Shown in pieces: positions 18,308 through 31,949 of a DNA stretch of 64,000 nt (its first letter is position 1; each line of letters starts with the position of its first letter). Under the pieces are notes generated by a model. The model saw only the letters and a list, made by a program, of their open reading frames with translations, was not told where the DNA came from and did not search any database. The translations under genes and the position numbers were made by a program. Source of the stretch: Collimonas arenae (GTDB lineage: Bacteria; Pseudomonadota; Gammaproteobacteria; Burkholderiales; Burkholderiaceae_D); assembly GCF_000786695.1 (NCBI RefSeq), contig NZ_CP009962.1, positions 4,836,001-4,900,000 of the forward strand. The letters are read 5' to 3'.

Positions 18308-18595
18308 TGCCTGTTATTTTGGGTAGGGTGAAGAATTTGTGCAGGAATGTGAAGGCACTGTGCGGGAGAAGAGGCGTTTTCTGCGTGATTTTCCGGTGCT
18401 GCAGCGTGTGTTACCGATTATTGCGGACTCGGCATGAGGCCTGAGTCGCCTTTTGCGATGCTGAATGGCGGCTTGAGTGGTATTTTGTGACGCTGAATGC
18501 CGCTTGAGGGTTGGTCTGAGAGGGGATTTTTGCAACGCCTCTGTGCGTTACGAAGTAATTTTGCCAATGCGAATTTCAAATCCAAAGCCCAAAGC
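18308..18595. other. Spacer between patatin gene and rRNA operon, with an imperfect direct repeat
   Basis: No gene is apparent. Two imperfect copies of a roughly 30-base unit (18451-18480 and 18483-18514), each built around GCTGAATG and GCTTGAG, lie in tandem. A small inverted pair GACTC..GAGTC lies just before them (18426-18447). The origin is unknown; it may be debris of an older element downstream of the rRNA operon. Confidence 0.4.
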
Positions 18596-18628
18596 AAAAA
18601 CCCTCCCAGCAATCGCTGAGAGGGTTTT
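18596..18628 (-). terminator. Terminator of the rRNA operon
   Basis: On the minus strand AACCCTCTCAGC, loop GATT, GCTGGGAGGGTT (one mismatch) is followed by a T run. It lies 10 bases past 5S. Confidence 0.88.
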
Positions 18629-18637
18629 CTAATAAAA

Positions 18638-18752
18638 GCCTGACGATGACCTACTTTCACACTGGTTGCAGCACTATCATCGGCGCAAAGTCGTTTCACG
18701 GTCCTGTTCGGGATGGGAAGGGGTGGTACCAACTCGCTATGGTCATCAGGCA
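18638..18752 (-). rRNA. rrf: 5S ribosomal RNA
   Basis: The minus strand reads TGCCTGATGACCATAGCGAG at the start, has the conserved CCCATCCCGAACAGG core, and ends GGTCATCGTCAGGC, pairing with the start. About 115 nt. Confidence 0.95.
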
Positions 18753-18940
18753 TAACTTGTACCGCTGTCTGTTCTCCAGTTGGAGCAACAAACCGCGCAA
18801 TCTAGAAGAAGTAGTTTTTTATACCGAACTCATCGGGGTGGATGAGTCCGGTTGGGTATGAATGTCCAAACGGTTGGTATCTCTTTCGAGGTTCAACCTT
18901 GGCAAACAAATAAAGCTCATCATATAACCTGCTAAGGTTA

Positions 18941-21815
<2,875 letters not shown>

Positions 21816-22147
21816 TATAACGTTAGCCTCTGACTGCGTTCACAGCCAAAAAGCGGTTATAGAGGTATTTCTATGAGTTTAGCGTTTGCCGTATCCAAAG
21901 TGTTTTCGCAGTTGTTGATGCAGCTTGCGCCCATCAACTCTTTTGAGAACTCTTTACATACTTTTTGATTTGATACAATCATACCCATCAACAAACAATG
22001 TCTTGTCTGCTGACGAATCTTTACTACTTCTTCTAGATTGTTAAAGAACGGTAAATCCATTGATCTTAAAAAGACCAAACCTAAATCCCAACGCACTCTC
22101 TGCGCCGACTTAGGTTTGATATTTCTTGCTTCGTGCCACCGGAAACT
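21816..22147 (-). other. Spacer between tRNA-Ala and 23S with boxA-like site
   Basis: This transcribed spacer of about 332 bases has no gene. The minus strand carries GTTCTTTAACA at 22039-22049, a close relative of the boxA antitermination element (consensus core CTTTAACA), and the 5' arm of the 23S processing stem near 21809-21827. Confidence 0.7.
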
Positions 22148-22223
22148 TGGTGGAGGTTGACGGGATCGAACCGACGACCCCCTGCTTGCAAAGCAGGTGC
22201 TCTCCCAGCTGAGCTAAACCCCC
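22148..22223 (-). tRNA. tRNA-Ala (anticodon TGC)
   Basis: 76 nt including the encoded CCA. The acceptor is GGGGGTT with AACCTCC, the anticodon loop TTTGCAA, and the T-arm GTCGGTTCGATCCCG. It sits in the 16S-23S spacer after tRNA-Ile, as usual. Confidence 0.97.
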
Positions 22224-22232
22224 GAAACTTGT

Positions 22233-22309
22233 TGGTGGGTCTGGTTGGGCTCGAACCAACGACCCCCGCGTTATCAACACGGTGCTCTAACCAACTGAGC
22301 TACAGACCC
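22233..22309 (-). tRNA. tRNA-Ile (anticodon GAT)
   Basis: 77 nt including CCA. The acceptor is GGGTCTG with CAGACCC, the anticodon loop TTGATAA, and the variable and T regions are normal. It is 9 bases from tRNA-Ala. Confidence 0.97.
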
Positions 22310-22428
22310 GCTTGGATCAGTACGAGCCACCCATCAACTACTGCGCTCTCACGCAACAGTCTTGACCGATACCTGTTCTTCTTTATTAACAGACGATAAG
22401 TGTGGACGCTTAACTTTCATGCAAACTC

Positions 22429-23962
<1,534 letters not shown>

Positions 23963-24150
23963 AATCTCTGTTTTGTGGCATTGCTGCCTAGCATCTCTGC
24001 TATCGCTCACTCAAAATACTGACAGGCTACTTCTTGCGAAGCATCCTATTTTCTTCTTTTGTGAACATTTAATGTTTTAAGTTATACGCCACCGACTTAC
24101 GTCAGCAGCGCTGCACTTCCATTAAACGCCCACACTTATCGACTGTTAAT

Positions 24151-24161
24151 TGTTAAAGAAC
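24151..24161 (-). promoter_or_regulatory. boxA-like antitermination site in the rRNA leader
   Basis: The minus strand reads GTTCTTTAACA, the same as the copy in the spacer at 22039-22049. It lies in the leader between the promoter at 24238 and 16S, where Nus-factor antitermination complexes assemble in other proteobacteria. Confidence 0.7.
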
Positions 24162-24237
24162 CTTCTACTTCGCGTCACCAGCTACCCGGTTCGCGTCGCC
24201 AACAAATCGTTTTGTTTGTCAGCAGCAGAGAGATGAG

Positions 24238-24266
24238 ATTATGTAGCGTTTCAAGTTTTTCGTCAA
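24238..24266 (-). promoter_or_regulatory. rRNA operon promoter
   Basis: On the minus strand the -35 is TTGACG (24261-24266) and the -10 CATAAT (24238-24243), with a 17-base spacer. Directly upstream (24267-24300) is an A/T-rich stretch with A and T tracts that could be an UP element. The leader to 16S is about 270 bases. Between 24300 and 24546 I see nothing else except A/T-rich sequence. Confidence 0.75.
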
Positions 24267-24546
24267 CTACTTTTTTACTAACCACCGAAAAACTTTTTAC
24301 TCACCACACCTACTTCTTCCCCGCTTTTACCCCTCAAACTTCACCCGCAAAACAGACCTTTTACTACCTGCCTGCTTCGCTTCTTTCGCGTCGTTCTCAA
24401 CGGGAGGCGAACTATAGCAACCCACCTCATTCCCCGCAAGTACTTTTTAAAACTTTCTTTAAAATATTTCGATTTATTTGATTTAGCTCTTATCAACGCT
24501 ATTACAGGATGCCCTCCCTACCAATAAAGAGGCTATTAGATACATC

Positions 24547-25251
24547 CTATACATCAACCGAATTCAACACCGCCCAACGGGCAGCGCTGACGCCCTTCTC
24601 CAGACTGATCCGGCTGACAATCTGTTCCAACTGCAAATGATTGCTAGGGGAAGTAATCAGATCCGCCCGCACTTCCAATTGCGTACCGGAAGCCAGGTCC
24701 TCGCTATGCAACGACTGCACCACCAGATGCGGCATGCCGTTTAGCATATGCAACATCAAAGTACGCACTTGTACCTCATCTTCAGGCCGGCATACCACGG
24801 AGAGGCGATAAACCTGCTCGATTTCGGTCGCACTGTGCAAATCACGGCTGTTGATCATATGGGAAACGCCACGCAACAGCACGTTCGCCCCAAGGATCGC
24901 GGCGGCGCCAATGGCTGCCTCCAACGCATGCCCAAGCCCGCACAGCACACCGACCGCCGCCGAACACCACAATGTGGCTGCGGTATTCAGGCCGCGTACA
25001 TTAATTCCTTCGCGCATAATTACGCCTGCGCCAAGAAAGCCGATACCAGATACAACATAAGAAGCAATCCGGGTTGCCCCCTGCGGATCGGACTCGAATG
25101 CGGAGACCATGACGAACAGCGAAGCGCCGATCGAAACCAGCGCATTGGTGCGCAAACCAGCCATGCGCTGGCGCATCTGGCGCTCAGCGCCAATCAGGGA
25201 ACCCAGGGTCAGGGCGAGCAGTACGCGCAGGGTAAATATTTTCCAGTCCAT
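24547..25251 (-). CDS. MgtC/SapB-family membrane protein
   Basis: The protein has 234 residues from ATG 25251, picked because AAGGTAGCGAAG precedes it. Four or five membrane helices fill the first 130 residues with the family stretches LGSLIGAERQ, AGLRTNALVSIGASLF, SGIGFLGAGVIMR and GLNTAATLWCSAAVG. The C-terminal 90 residues form a soluble ACT-like domain. In pathogens MgtC blocks the F-ATPase and supports growth in low Mg2+; the general function in free-living species is unclear. It lies immediately upstream of the rRNA promoter region, in the same direction. Confidence 0.87.
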   Translation of the reverse strand: MDWKIFTLRVLLALTLGSLIGAERQMRQRMAGLRTNALVSIGASLFVMVSAFESDPQGATRIASYVVSGIGFLGAGVIMREGINVRGLNTAATLWCSAAVGVLCGLGHALEAAIGAAAILGANVLLRGVSHMINSRDLHSATEIEQVYRLSVVCRPEDEVQVRTLMLHMLNGMPHLVVQSLHSEDLASGTQLEVRADLITSPSNHLQLEQIVSRISLEKGVSAARWAVLNSVDV

Positions 25252-25577
25252 CTTCGCTACCTTTCTGCATGCATCGCCATACGTACTATATAGCAGCACG
25301 GCGATATTTCATGGGTGCCCAGCGCTGCTTCAGAAACTGAAGAACAGACGACCAGGCAAATCAAACAAACGGATGGGGATAAATGGTGGCGATGCGAGAT
25401 CGCACTAGATACGACAGCGCTGCAATTCACAGGCTGTAGCGATGAATTACCGACTAGCAGGTGATTGCGTCGGGCTGTGCGCCCATCCACGGGTACTGGT
25501 ACAACCATCCAAAATAGAGGCTCCTGCAAACATAGTCCACAGGATTCTATTTAGACGCCATTGGCAAGTCAAGTGAG
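25252..25577. other. Intergenic region between tcdA and the mgtC-like gene
   Basis: These 326 bases contain no credible gene, hairpin terminator or repeat that I can see. The ribosome site of the mgtC-like gene is at its lower end. Confidence 0.35.
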
Positions 25578-26444
25578 TCAGGCATCCAGCGCCGCGTCTG
25601 CAGCCAGCTTGCGCAATATGTGGGCGGCGGCAACCAGGCCGAAAGTCGCGGTTACCACCACCGCAGAACCGTAACCGGCGCAGTTCAGACCGGTAACGCC
25701 AGGCGCGGGATCGCCATCAACGGCGCACACTTGCTCATTAATAGGTGCGCTCAAAGGCTCAGTAGAAAATACTGCATCGATACCAAAACGGACTTTATCA
25801 CCGCGCGGGAAGCGATATTCAGAACGCAAGCGCTTACGCACCTTGGCCAGCAGCGGCTCTTGCTCGGTTTTCGCCAGATCGCGAACCTCAATACAGGTCG
25901 GATCCACCTGGCCACCGGCACTACCGATGGTGATCAGCCGAATTCTCTTGTCACGGCAATAGGCGATCAATGCGGCCTTGGCGCGCACATTGTCGATGGC
26001 ATCGATCACATAGTCATAGCGCCCTTCCCCGATCATTTCTGGCAAATTATCGGCACTAATGAAATCTTCCACCTCTGTGACATGGCAGTAAGGATTAATC
26101 TGCGCAATACGCGCGGTCAACGCACTCACCTTGGCCTGCCCCAGCGTATCGGTCAGGGCATGAATCTGGCGATTGATATTGGATTCGGCTAAATTATCCA
26201 GGTCGATCAAAGTCAAATTACCGACCGCACTACGCGCCAACGCCTCGACCGCCCATGAACCAACGCCGCCAACCCCGATCACGCACACCCGTGCTTGTAG
26301 AAAACGGGCCAACGCAGCGGCGCCATACAAACGGCTGATGCCGCCAAAACGCCGGTCGAAATCAATCTCATCGAGATCAAGTGCGGTGGGAACAGATGCG
26401 CCAGGAGCGCCAGCTACAACGGATGAGGACATGATTGGACACAA
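25578..26444 (-). CDS. tcdA: tRNA threonylcarbamoyladenosine dehydratase
   Basis: A 288-residue E1-like (ThiF/MoeB) protein. The nucleotide loop is VCVIGVGGVGSWAVEALARS near 52-71, with DLDNLAESNINRQIHA after it and the substrate region YVIDAIDNVRAKAALIAYC. It starts RRFGGISRLYG like E. coli TcdA (CsdL). It uses ATP to cyclise the t6A at position 37 of ANN-reading tRNAs to ct6A. The window also holds sua5 at 30.9 kb, which makes the t6A precursor. ATG 26432 is an alternative start four codons in. Confidence 0.92.
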   Translation of the reverse strand: MCPIMSSSVVAGAPGASVPTALDLDEIDFDRRFGGISRLYGAAALARFLQARVCVIGVGGVGSWAVEALARSAVGNLTLIDLDNLAESNINRQIHALTDTLGQAKVSALTARIAQINPYCHVTEVEDFISADNLPEMIGEGRYDYVIDAIDNVRAKAALIAYCRDKRIRLITIGSAGGQVDPTCIEVRDLAKTEQEPLLAKVRKRLRSEYRFPRGDKVRFGIDAVFSTEPLSAPINEQVCAVDGDPAPGVTGLNCAGYGSAVVVTATFGLVAAAHILRKLAADAALDA

Positions 26445-26668
26445 AAAATGACACGACAGGCAATCGACAAGATATTCGGGCTACATCAACGCTTGGCAAC
26501 CCTTATATCGCTATATCCGCTATTTTACCGGCTCCGCATGACGGATCACTTTTGAAGTGCTTTAATATGAGTTGAAAGCTAACAACCCTACATTCCAACA
26601 ATCAGAAAATTATCAAATAAGCACTTCTGCAAGAGAACATCCCGATTCAACCCACGAGACACCACACC

Positions 26669-27217
26669 ATGCCAAACGCATTGATAGCCGCCGCGCCAGA
26701 TTTCAGCCAGCCGATTGCTGTGCTGAAGCATTGCCACGACAAGATACGCAAGCAGCTGGGCACGCTGCAAAATCTACTGGAACACATCTCGCAACACGGC
26801 AGCGATGCCCAGGCACAGCAAGCGGCCGATAGTGTCATGCGCTACTTCAACCAGGCCGCCCCACACCATCACGCGGATGAGGAAGTCGACCTGCTGCCGA
26901 TGCTGAGCGTCACGGCGACAGGGGAAGACGCTGCCTTGCTGCAAAAACTGACGCCGGAAATTATGGCTGAGCATCAACAGATGGATAAACTGTGGCACAC
27001 ACTCAACCGCCAGCTGACATCTATCGCCAGCAGCGAGACAGCCACACAGGCGACTCCGCTGTCAATGCAAGACGTCAAGGAATTCTCCGCCATCTATTCG
27101 GCCCATATGGAAAAAGAGGAAACCTGGATAGCGCCGATGGCGAAGCGAATTTTCAGCGAGCAGCAGATGCAACAACTAGGGGCAGCAATGCAACAGCGTA
27201 GAGGTATTTCAACATGA
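26669..27217 (+). CDS. Hemerythrin-like (HHE) domain protein
   Basis: A 182-residue protein with iron-ligand motifs spread over a four-helix bundle: [34 protein letters not shown] and [13 protein letters not shown]. Such domains bind O2 or sense iron, NO or redox state. Its stop overlaps the start of pdxH (ATGA at 27214-27217), so the two are made together. It is divergent from tcdA across about 220 bases. No DNA-binding or signalling domain is attached. Confidence 0.87.
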   Translation: MPNALIAAAPDFSQPIAVLKHCHDKIRKQLGTLQNLLEHISQHGSDAQAQQAADSVMRYFNQAAPHHHADEEVDLLPMLSVTATGEDAALLQKLTPEIMAEHQQMDKLWHTLNRQLTSIASSETATQATPLSMQDVKEFSAIYSAHMEKEETWIAPMAKRIFSEQQMQQLGAAMQQRRGIST

Positions 27218-27867
27218 AACAAAAAACAGACAAATCGATCGCCGACCTGCGCATCGATTACAGCCAGGCCAGCCTGTCGGAAGCAGACACCGCCGCCGAT
27301 CCGATTACGCAATTTAACAAATGGTTTGACGAAGCCATCAGTGCAGAAGTACCGGAAGCAAATGCCATGAGCCTGGCCACAGTAGGCAACAACGGCCGAC
27401 CTTCGTCGCGCATCGTACTGATCAAACACTTTGATGCGCAGGGCTTCACCTGGTTTACCAATTTCGAAAGCCGCAAAGGACATGATCTGCTGGAACATCC
27501 CTACGGCGCTTTGCTGTTTCATTGGGTTGCATTGGAACGCCAGGTCCGTATCGAAGGCCGCGTCGAACGAGTGAGCGACAGCGAGAGCGACGCCTACTTC
27601 CACAGCCGGCCACTGCGCAGCCGCCTCGGTGCCATCGCCTCAGCGCAAAGCGAGACCATCGCTAGCCGCGAACTGCTCGAAGCCGAGTACGCAAAAGCCG
27701 AACAGAAATACGGCGACAATCCGCCACGACCGAATCATTGGGGCGGGTACAGACTTTTGCCAGATACGGTAGAATTTTGGCAGGGGCGTCGGTCACGCTT
27801 GCATGACCGGATTTTGTATACCTTGGATGCAGATGACAAGTGGCTGCGACAACGCCTGCAGCCTTAG
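27214..27867 (+). CDS. pdxH: Pyridoxine/pyridoxamine 5'-phosphate oxidase
   Basis: The protein has 217 residues, the same size as E. coli PdxH (218). The FMN-binding part is [39 protein letters not shown]. Later come [38 protein letters not shown] and the C-terminal [12 protein letters not shown]. The enzyme uses O2 and FMN to make pyridoxal 5'-phosphate. Four-base overlap with the hemerythrin gene. Confidence 0.96.
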   Translation: MKQKTDKSIADLRIDYSQASLSEADTAADPITQFNKWFDEAISAEVPEANAMSLATVGNNGRPSSRIVLIKHFDAQGFTWFTNFESRKGHDLLEHPYGALLFHWVALERQVRIEGRVERVSDSESDAYFHSRPLRSRLGAIASAQSETIASRELLEAEYAKAEQKYGDNPPRPNHWGGYRLLPDTVEFWQGRRSRLHDRILYTLDADDKWLRQRLQP

Positions 27868-27936
27868 CACCCGAGTCACTGTTATCGGTCGACGCTGACC
27901 GCTTGGTACAAGTATTTATTCACCGGAGGAGAAATC

Positions 27937-29148
27937 GTGTTCTGGGAAAAGAAGCTTGAAAACTGGGTTAATGATATTCGTCATCGAGCTGCAATACCGT
28001 TACGGCTCGAATTATGGAATGGTCAGCGTTTCGACTTTGGCACCTACGCAGCGCCGGACGTCACCGTGCGTGTGCCACACGTTTCTGCTCTGAGTTACTT
28101 GCTGACGCCTTCACTTGCCAATCTGGGCGAGGCGTATGTCGAAGGAAAAATCGAAGTCGAAGGAAAAATCAAGGAGATCATCGCTGTCGGCAATGCACTG
28201 GCCGCCAATTCGCTTAAGGCGGATGGCAAATTTGCCCGTATCACCCGCACCTTCCGCCATAACAAGGAGAAGGATGCCGAGGCGATTCGCTACCACTACG
28301 ATGTATCCAACGATTTCTATAAACTCTGGCTGGACCAGAACATGGTGTATTCCTGCGCCTATTTTGAACATGGCGATGAAGACCTGGATACCGCACAACT
28401 GAAAAAAATCGATCATATCCTGACCAAAATCCAGATCCAGCCAGGCCAGACCTTGCTCGACATAGGCTGTGGTTGGGGCGCGCTGGTGTTACGCGCCGCA
28501 CAGAAATTCGGCGCTAAGTGCGTCGGCATCACACTCTCGGAAAATCAGTATGCGCTCGCGAAGGAAAGAGTCGCCCAGGCCGGCTTAGAAGATAAGATAG
28601 AAATTCGCCTGCAGGATTATCGCGATATCACCGGCAGCTTTGACCGGATCACCAGCGTCGGCATGTTCGAGCACGTAGGCCTGATTCACCTGCCGATGTA
28701 TTTTGCACGCATCCGCGATTTGCTGGCGGACGACGGCGTCGCCATGAATCACGGCATCACTACCACCGACATCGATAATGGCGAGTCGCCCTATGGCGGC
28801 GGCGAATTCATCGAGAAATATGTATTCCCGCATGGAGAATTACCGCATATCGGTATGGTACTGAAAACCATGCAGCAAGGCGGGCTGGAAGTATTCGACG
28901 TCGAAAACCTGCGGCGGCATTACGCCAAGACCTGCAGTATCTGGGCCGACAATCTTGAAGCACACGCGGATGAGGTCAGAAAAGCGGCCGATGACCGCCG
29001 CTTCCGTATCTGGCGTATTTATCTGGCCGGGAGTTCCTACGGCTTCGAGCGTGACTGGATGTCGCTGTACCAGGTGGTCTGCCGCAAGGCCGGCCACAGC
29101 GCCAGCACGTTGCCCTGGTCACGGGACTATATTTATCAGGCCTCGTAA
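27937..29148 (+). CDS. cfa: Cyclopropane-fatty-acyl-phospholipid synthase
   Basis: The protein has 403 residues from GTG 27937 behind GGAGGAGAAATC. The C-terminal SAM-methyltransferase domain has LLDIGCGWGALVLRAA near 170 and the CFA-specific YHYDVSNDFYKLWLDQNMVYSCAYF before it. FIEKYVFPHGELPHIG and the final RIWRIYLAGSSYGFERDWMSLYQV also match the family. It adds a methylene bridge to unsaturated acyl chains in the membrane. It may follow pdxH without its own terminator (69-base gap). Confidence 0.94.
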   Translation: MFWEKKLENWVNDIRHRAAIPLRLELWNGQRFDFGTYAAPDVTVRVPHVSALSYLLTPSLANLGEAYVEGKIEVEGKIKEIIAVGNALAANSLKADGKFARITRTFRHNKEKDAEAIRYHYDVSNDFYKLWLDQNMVYSCAYFEHGDEDLDTAQLKKIDHILTKIQIQPGQTLLDIGCGWGALVLRAAQKFGAKCVGITLSENQYALAKERVAQAGLEDKIEIRLQDYRDITGSFDRITSVGMFEHVGLIHLPMYFARIRDLLADDGVAMNHGITTTDIDNGESPYGGGEFIEKYVFPHGELPHIGMVLKTMQQGGLEVFDVENLRRHYAKTCSIWADNLEAHADEVRKAADDRRFRIWRIYLAGSSYGFERDWMSLYQVVCRKAGHSASTLPWSRDYIYQAS

Positions 29149-29163
29149 GTAAGATATACCAGC

Positions 29164-29198
29164 CTATCCACCGTACTATCTGGCGCAGCGGTGGATAG
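29164..29198. terminator. Stem-loop between convergent cfa and msrA
   Basis: CTATCCACCG (29164-29173) and its exact inverted copy (29189-29198) enclose a 15-base loop. No T run follows on either strand, so it is a hairpin of uncertain function, perhaps a weak bidirectional terminator. Confidence 0.45.
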
Positions 29199-29201
29199 CG
29201 T

Positions 29202-29732
29202 TCAACGAATCACTTTATCGACGAATATCTTGCGCAGCTTGGCCACTTTCGGCGCTACAACGAAAGCGCAGTAACCTTGCAAAGGATGCTGGCGAAAATA
29301 ATTCTGATGATATTCTTCTGCCTTGTAATACGTCTCTGCAGGACTTAATTCGGTGACGATAGGCGCATCCCACACATTCGCCATTTCTGCGATGACCTGT
29401 TCCGCCACTTTCTTCTGTTGCGACGACTGGTAATAAATCACCGAACGATATTGCGTACCGACGTCATTGCCCTGGCGGTTCAAGGTAGTCGGATCGTGAA
29501 TCGTGAAGAAGATTTCCAGTAGCTCGCGGTAGCTGATCTGCCCCGTATCGAACGTCACCGCTACAACTTCAGCGTGGCCAGTCGTGCCTTCGCAGACTTG
29601 CTCATAACTGGGATTTGCCACCCGGCCGCCGGTATACCCTGACTCGACGCGCTCCACTCCTTTGATCTCCTGATAAACCGCCTCCAGGCACCAGAAGCAT
29701 CCCCCTCCAAATACCGCTACGTCCTTAGTCAT
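29202..29732 (-). CDS. msrA: Peptide methionine-S-sulfoxide reductase MsrA
   Basis: The protein has 176 residues from ATG 29732, preceded by GGGGAG. The active-site motif GGGCFWC is at residues 9-15 with catalytic Cys12. GYTGG, YRSVIYY and YHQNYF are present. It reduces the S-epimer of methionine sulfoxide in proteins, using thioredoxin. No signal peptide, so cytoplasmic. Confidence 0.95.
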   Translation of the reverse strand: MTKDVAVFGGGCFWCLEAVYQEIKGVERVESGYTGGRVANPSYEQVCEGTTGHAEVVAVTFDTGQISYRELLEIFFTIHDPTTLNRQGNDVGTQYRSVIYYQSSQQKKVAEQVIAEMANVWDAPIVTELSPAETYYKAEEYHQNYFRQHPLQGYCAFVVAPKVAKLRKIFVDKVIR

Positions 29733-29838
29733 GGCCGCTGCTCCCCTGGTTGCCTGCTTTGACAGTTTCACTTTAACGCAATCTGCCACCGCTTGTCGAC
29801 GTAGAAATGGGTAATCTCGGCAAGCGATGTCGTGGACG

Positions 29839-29864
29839 AAAAAAAGCCCCGACTGCGCGGGGCT
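29839..29864 (-). terminator. Terminator of the ompW-like gene
   Basis: On the minus strand AGCCCCGCG, short loop, GTCGGGGCT is followed by seven T, 27 bases past the stop codon. Confidence 0.88.
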
Positions 29865-29890
29865 CTTCTAGCTGAATCTTAACCGGCGAT

Positions 29891-30610
29891 TTAGAACTTG
29901 TAGCCGACTGTCAGGACCGACACCATCGGATTCAAAGTAATTTTGGTGGTGGCGTGGGTGACAGATCCATCGGCATGGGTGGTAGACAGATCAGCCTTGG
30001 TCTTCAGCGGAACATAAGACAGGGAAAAGTTAACGGACCAGTTTTTGTCGAAATTATAGGCAATACCTGCATTCGCGACCGGAACAAATGAGCTGCTCAA
30101 ATCGGCGCTGGTGGATGCACGAGGATCGCCGCCTCCGAGAAGGTTCGTCAAGCTGCTGGTCAGCTTGATATTCGAATACCAGACGTAAGCAGCGCCGGCA
30201 CCGAGGTAAGGACGGAACTGGCTATTGGCATCACCGAAGTAATACTTGGCCAGCACAGCCGGACTCCACTGCGTGGCCGTACCGAGCTGCCCCAAACCAT
30301 TGAGAGTACCTTCACCACTGAGCTTGAATTTCGGTGGGATACCCAAATCCGCTGTTACGGCGATATTGTCGGTGAAAAAGTGAGTGAGCTGCAGAATAGC
30401 GGTATCAGCGTTAGAGACGTGTGCGCCGCTACCTGGAACCTGGAAAGTCCCTCCCAACGTCAACGGTTCACTGGATTGATTCAGCCCAATGTGTGCCCAA
30501 CCGAAATTGACGACGTTGTCGCCGGCTTGCTGCGCCATGGCAGGCGCTGCGAAAGCAGCCAGCACAGACACGGCAGCCAGTTTTTTCAATACGCTCATTT
30601 GTTTTTTCAT
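29891..30610 (-). CDS. ompW: OmpW-family outer membrane protein
   Basis: A 239-residue protein with a signal peptide to about residue 26 (AMA then QQ). The family pattern is clear: VNFGWAHIGLNQSSEPLT, TLQLTHFFTDNIAVTADLGIPPKFKLSGEG-like text, AVLAKYYFGDANSQFRPYLGAGAAYVWYSNIK and a C-terminal aromatic VGYKF for outer-membrane insertion. It is expected to be an eight-strand barrel with a hydrophobic channel. The 5' region (30611-30899, A/T-rich) probably holds its promoter; I see no FNR box. Confidence 0.92.
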   Translation of the reverse strand: MKKQMSVLKKLAAVSVLAAFAAPAMAQQAGDNVVNFGWAHIGLNQSSEPLTLGGTFQVPGSGAHVSNADTAILQLTHFFTDNIAVTADLGIPPKFKLSGEGTLNGLGQLGTATQWSPAVLAKYYFGDANSQFRPYLGAGAAYVWYSNIKLTSSLTNLLGGGDPRASTSADLSSSFVPVANAGIAYNFDKNWSVNFSLSYVPLKTKADLSTTHADGSVTHATTKITLNPMVSVLTVGYKF

Positions 30611-30899
30611 ATGTCTTCTCCAAGTTTCACTTCATTTTTAGTGGCGGGATCTTTGTCTGCATTGAATGCAGTACAAGCCCATTTTTCCGGCACTTTGCAA
30701 TTTGGACCAACCGGGGGGTAGGTCAGACCAGACAGCGCTCTGTTCTTCGATTTTTAACTATCAAAGCCGGATAGATTTCATAATTTCTCATTCATCTACT
30801 CCCTGCTCTTTTCCCGAAAAGAACGCGCGTGCTATTCTTTTTTTACACTATGCCAGCTTTAGAATCATTTGACTATAGTTGTAGCTTTTTTACCTCAAA

Positions 30900-31949
30900 T
30901 TATTTTTTAAAGCCTGCCAAGACGGCCGATGAATCGTGTGCAGCGCGGCGCAAGCGATCATTGACCCCCTGCCAGGCAGGATCCGACGGCGGCGCTTCGA
31001 CCACGATCAGATCGGCGGCGGCATGATCCATGTTGCGCAGCGCAGCATAAAGATCGTGGGCGTATGGCTGGGGGGACGCTGTCATCGCGAAATGCGCCAC
31101 CAGCGGCGGGCGGTCGGCGGATACCGTTGTTGAATAGGCGATCAGCGCCAGACTTTGTCCGGCTTGATGCAGTTGTTTCAGAGTCGCAGCAAGCTGCGGC
31201 GGCGTCACCAGCAACACCGGGGTGCGCGGTGCATAGTGCGACTCCAGCGTCCCCGAAGCGCGCGGCGCGGAGGCGTCGGCGGCTTGTACTACAACGCCTA
31301 GCACCGCGGAAATCTGTGCGGCGCTGATATGGCCGGGCCGCAGCAGCACAGGTCCGTGCGTCGCTATACGCGACAAATCGATGATGGTTGACTCGATCCC
31401 AACTTCACTTTGGCCACCGTCCAGTATGCAAGCGATCGGACTGTCGCCATCCGTATCGAATTCATCCCGCACGTGCTGCGCCGTCGTCGGACTGACATGG
31501 CCGAACTTGTTGGCCGACGGACCTGCAATCCCGCCCTTGCCACCTTTGAATTCACGCAGCAAAGCCTGAGCAACCGGATGCGACGGGCAGCGCAAGCCGA
31601 CTGAATTCTGACCGCCCGAAACTTGCGCAGGTATATGCGCCGCACGCGGCAATATCAGGGTCAACGGTCCCGGCCAGAATGCCGCTATCAGCGCATACGC
31701 CTGCGGCGGAACAGACTCGGCCCAATAGTTGATATCGGCTTCGGGAGCGACGTGCACGATCACCGGATGATTTGACGGCCGTCCCTTGGCGGTATAGATG
31801 CTGGCAACCGCCGCCGCATTCTCAGCATCGGCGCCCAGTCCGTAGACGGTTTCGGTAGGAAACGCGACCAGTTCACCCGCTTCCAGCTTGCGTGCCGCAA
31901 GGCGGATTGCCGGCAAATCGATCGTCGAACTCTTCATCGCATCACTCAT
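30900..31949 (-). CDS. sua5: L-threonylcarbamoyladenylate synthase, Sua5 type
   Basis: The protein has 349 residues with an N-terminal YrdC fold (AARKLEAGELVAFPTETVYGLGADA, KGRPSNHPVIVHV, GPLTLILPR, PSANKFGHVSPT) and a C-terminal Sua5 domain. The length separates it from the short TsaC type. It makes TC-AMP for t6A37 of tRNA. Its ATG directly abuts the TAA of purK, and with purE and purC it forms one tightly packed unit; ATG 31937 is an alternative start. Confidence 0.93.
   Translation of the reverse strand: MSDAMKSSTIDLPAIRLAARKLEAGELVAFPTETVYGLGADAENAAAVASIYTAKGRPSNHPVIVHVAPEADINYWAESVPPQAYALIAAFWPGPLTLILPRAAHIPAQVSGGQNSVGLRCPSHPVAQALLREFKGGKGGIAGPSANKFGHVSPTTAQHVRDEFDTDGDSPIACILDGGQSEVGIESTIIDLSRIATHGPVLLRPGHISAAQISAVLGVVVQAADASAPRASGTLESHYAPRTPVLLVTPPQLAATLKQLHQAGQSLALIAYSTTVSADRPPLVAHFAMTASPQPYAHDLYAALRNMDHAAADLIVVEAPPSDPAWQGVNDRLRRAAHDSSAVLAGFKK

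Noticed and set aside
30611..30899. An FNR/ANR box upstream of ompW
   Set aside because: Only a TTGAT half-site is seen near 30770 on the minus strand; the second half does not match.
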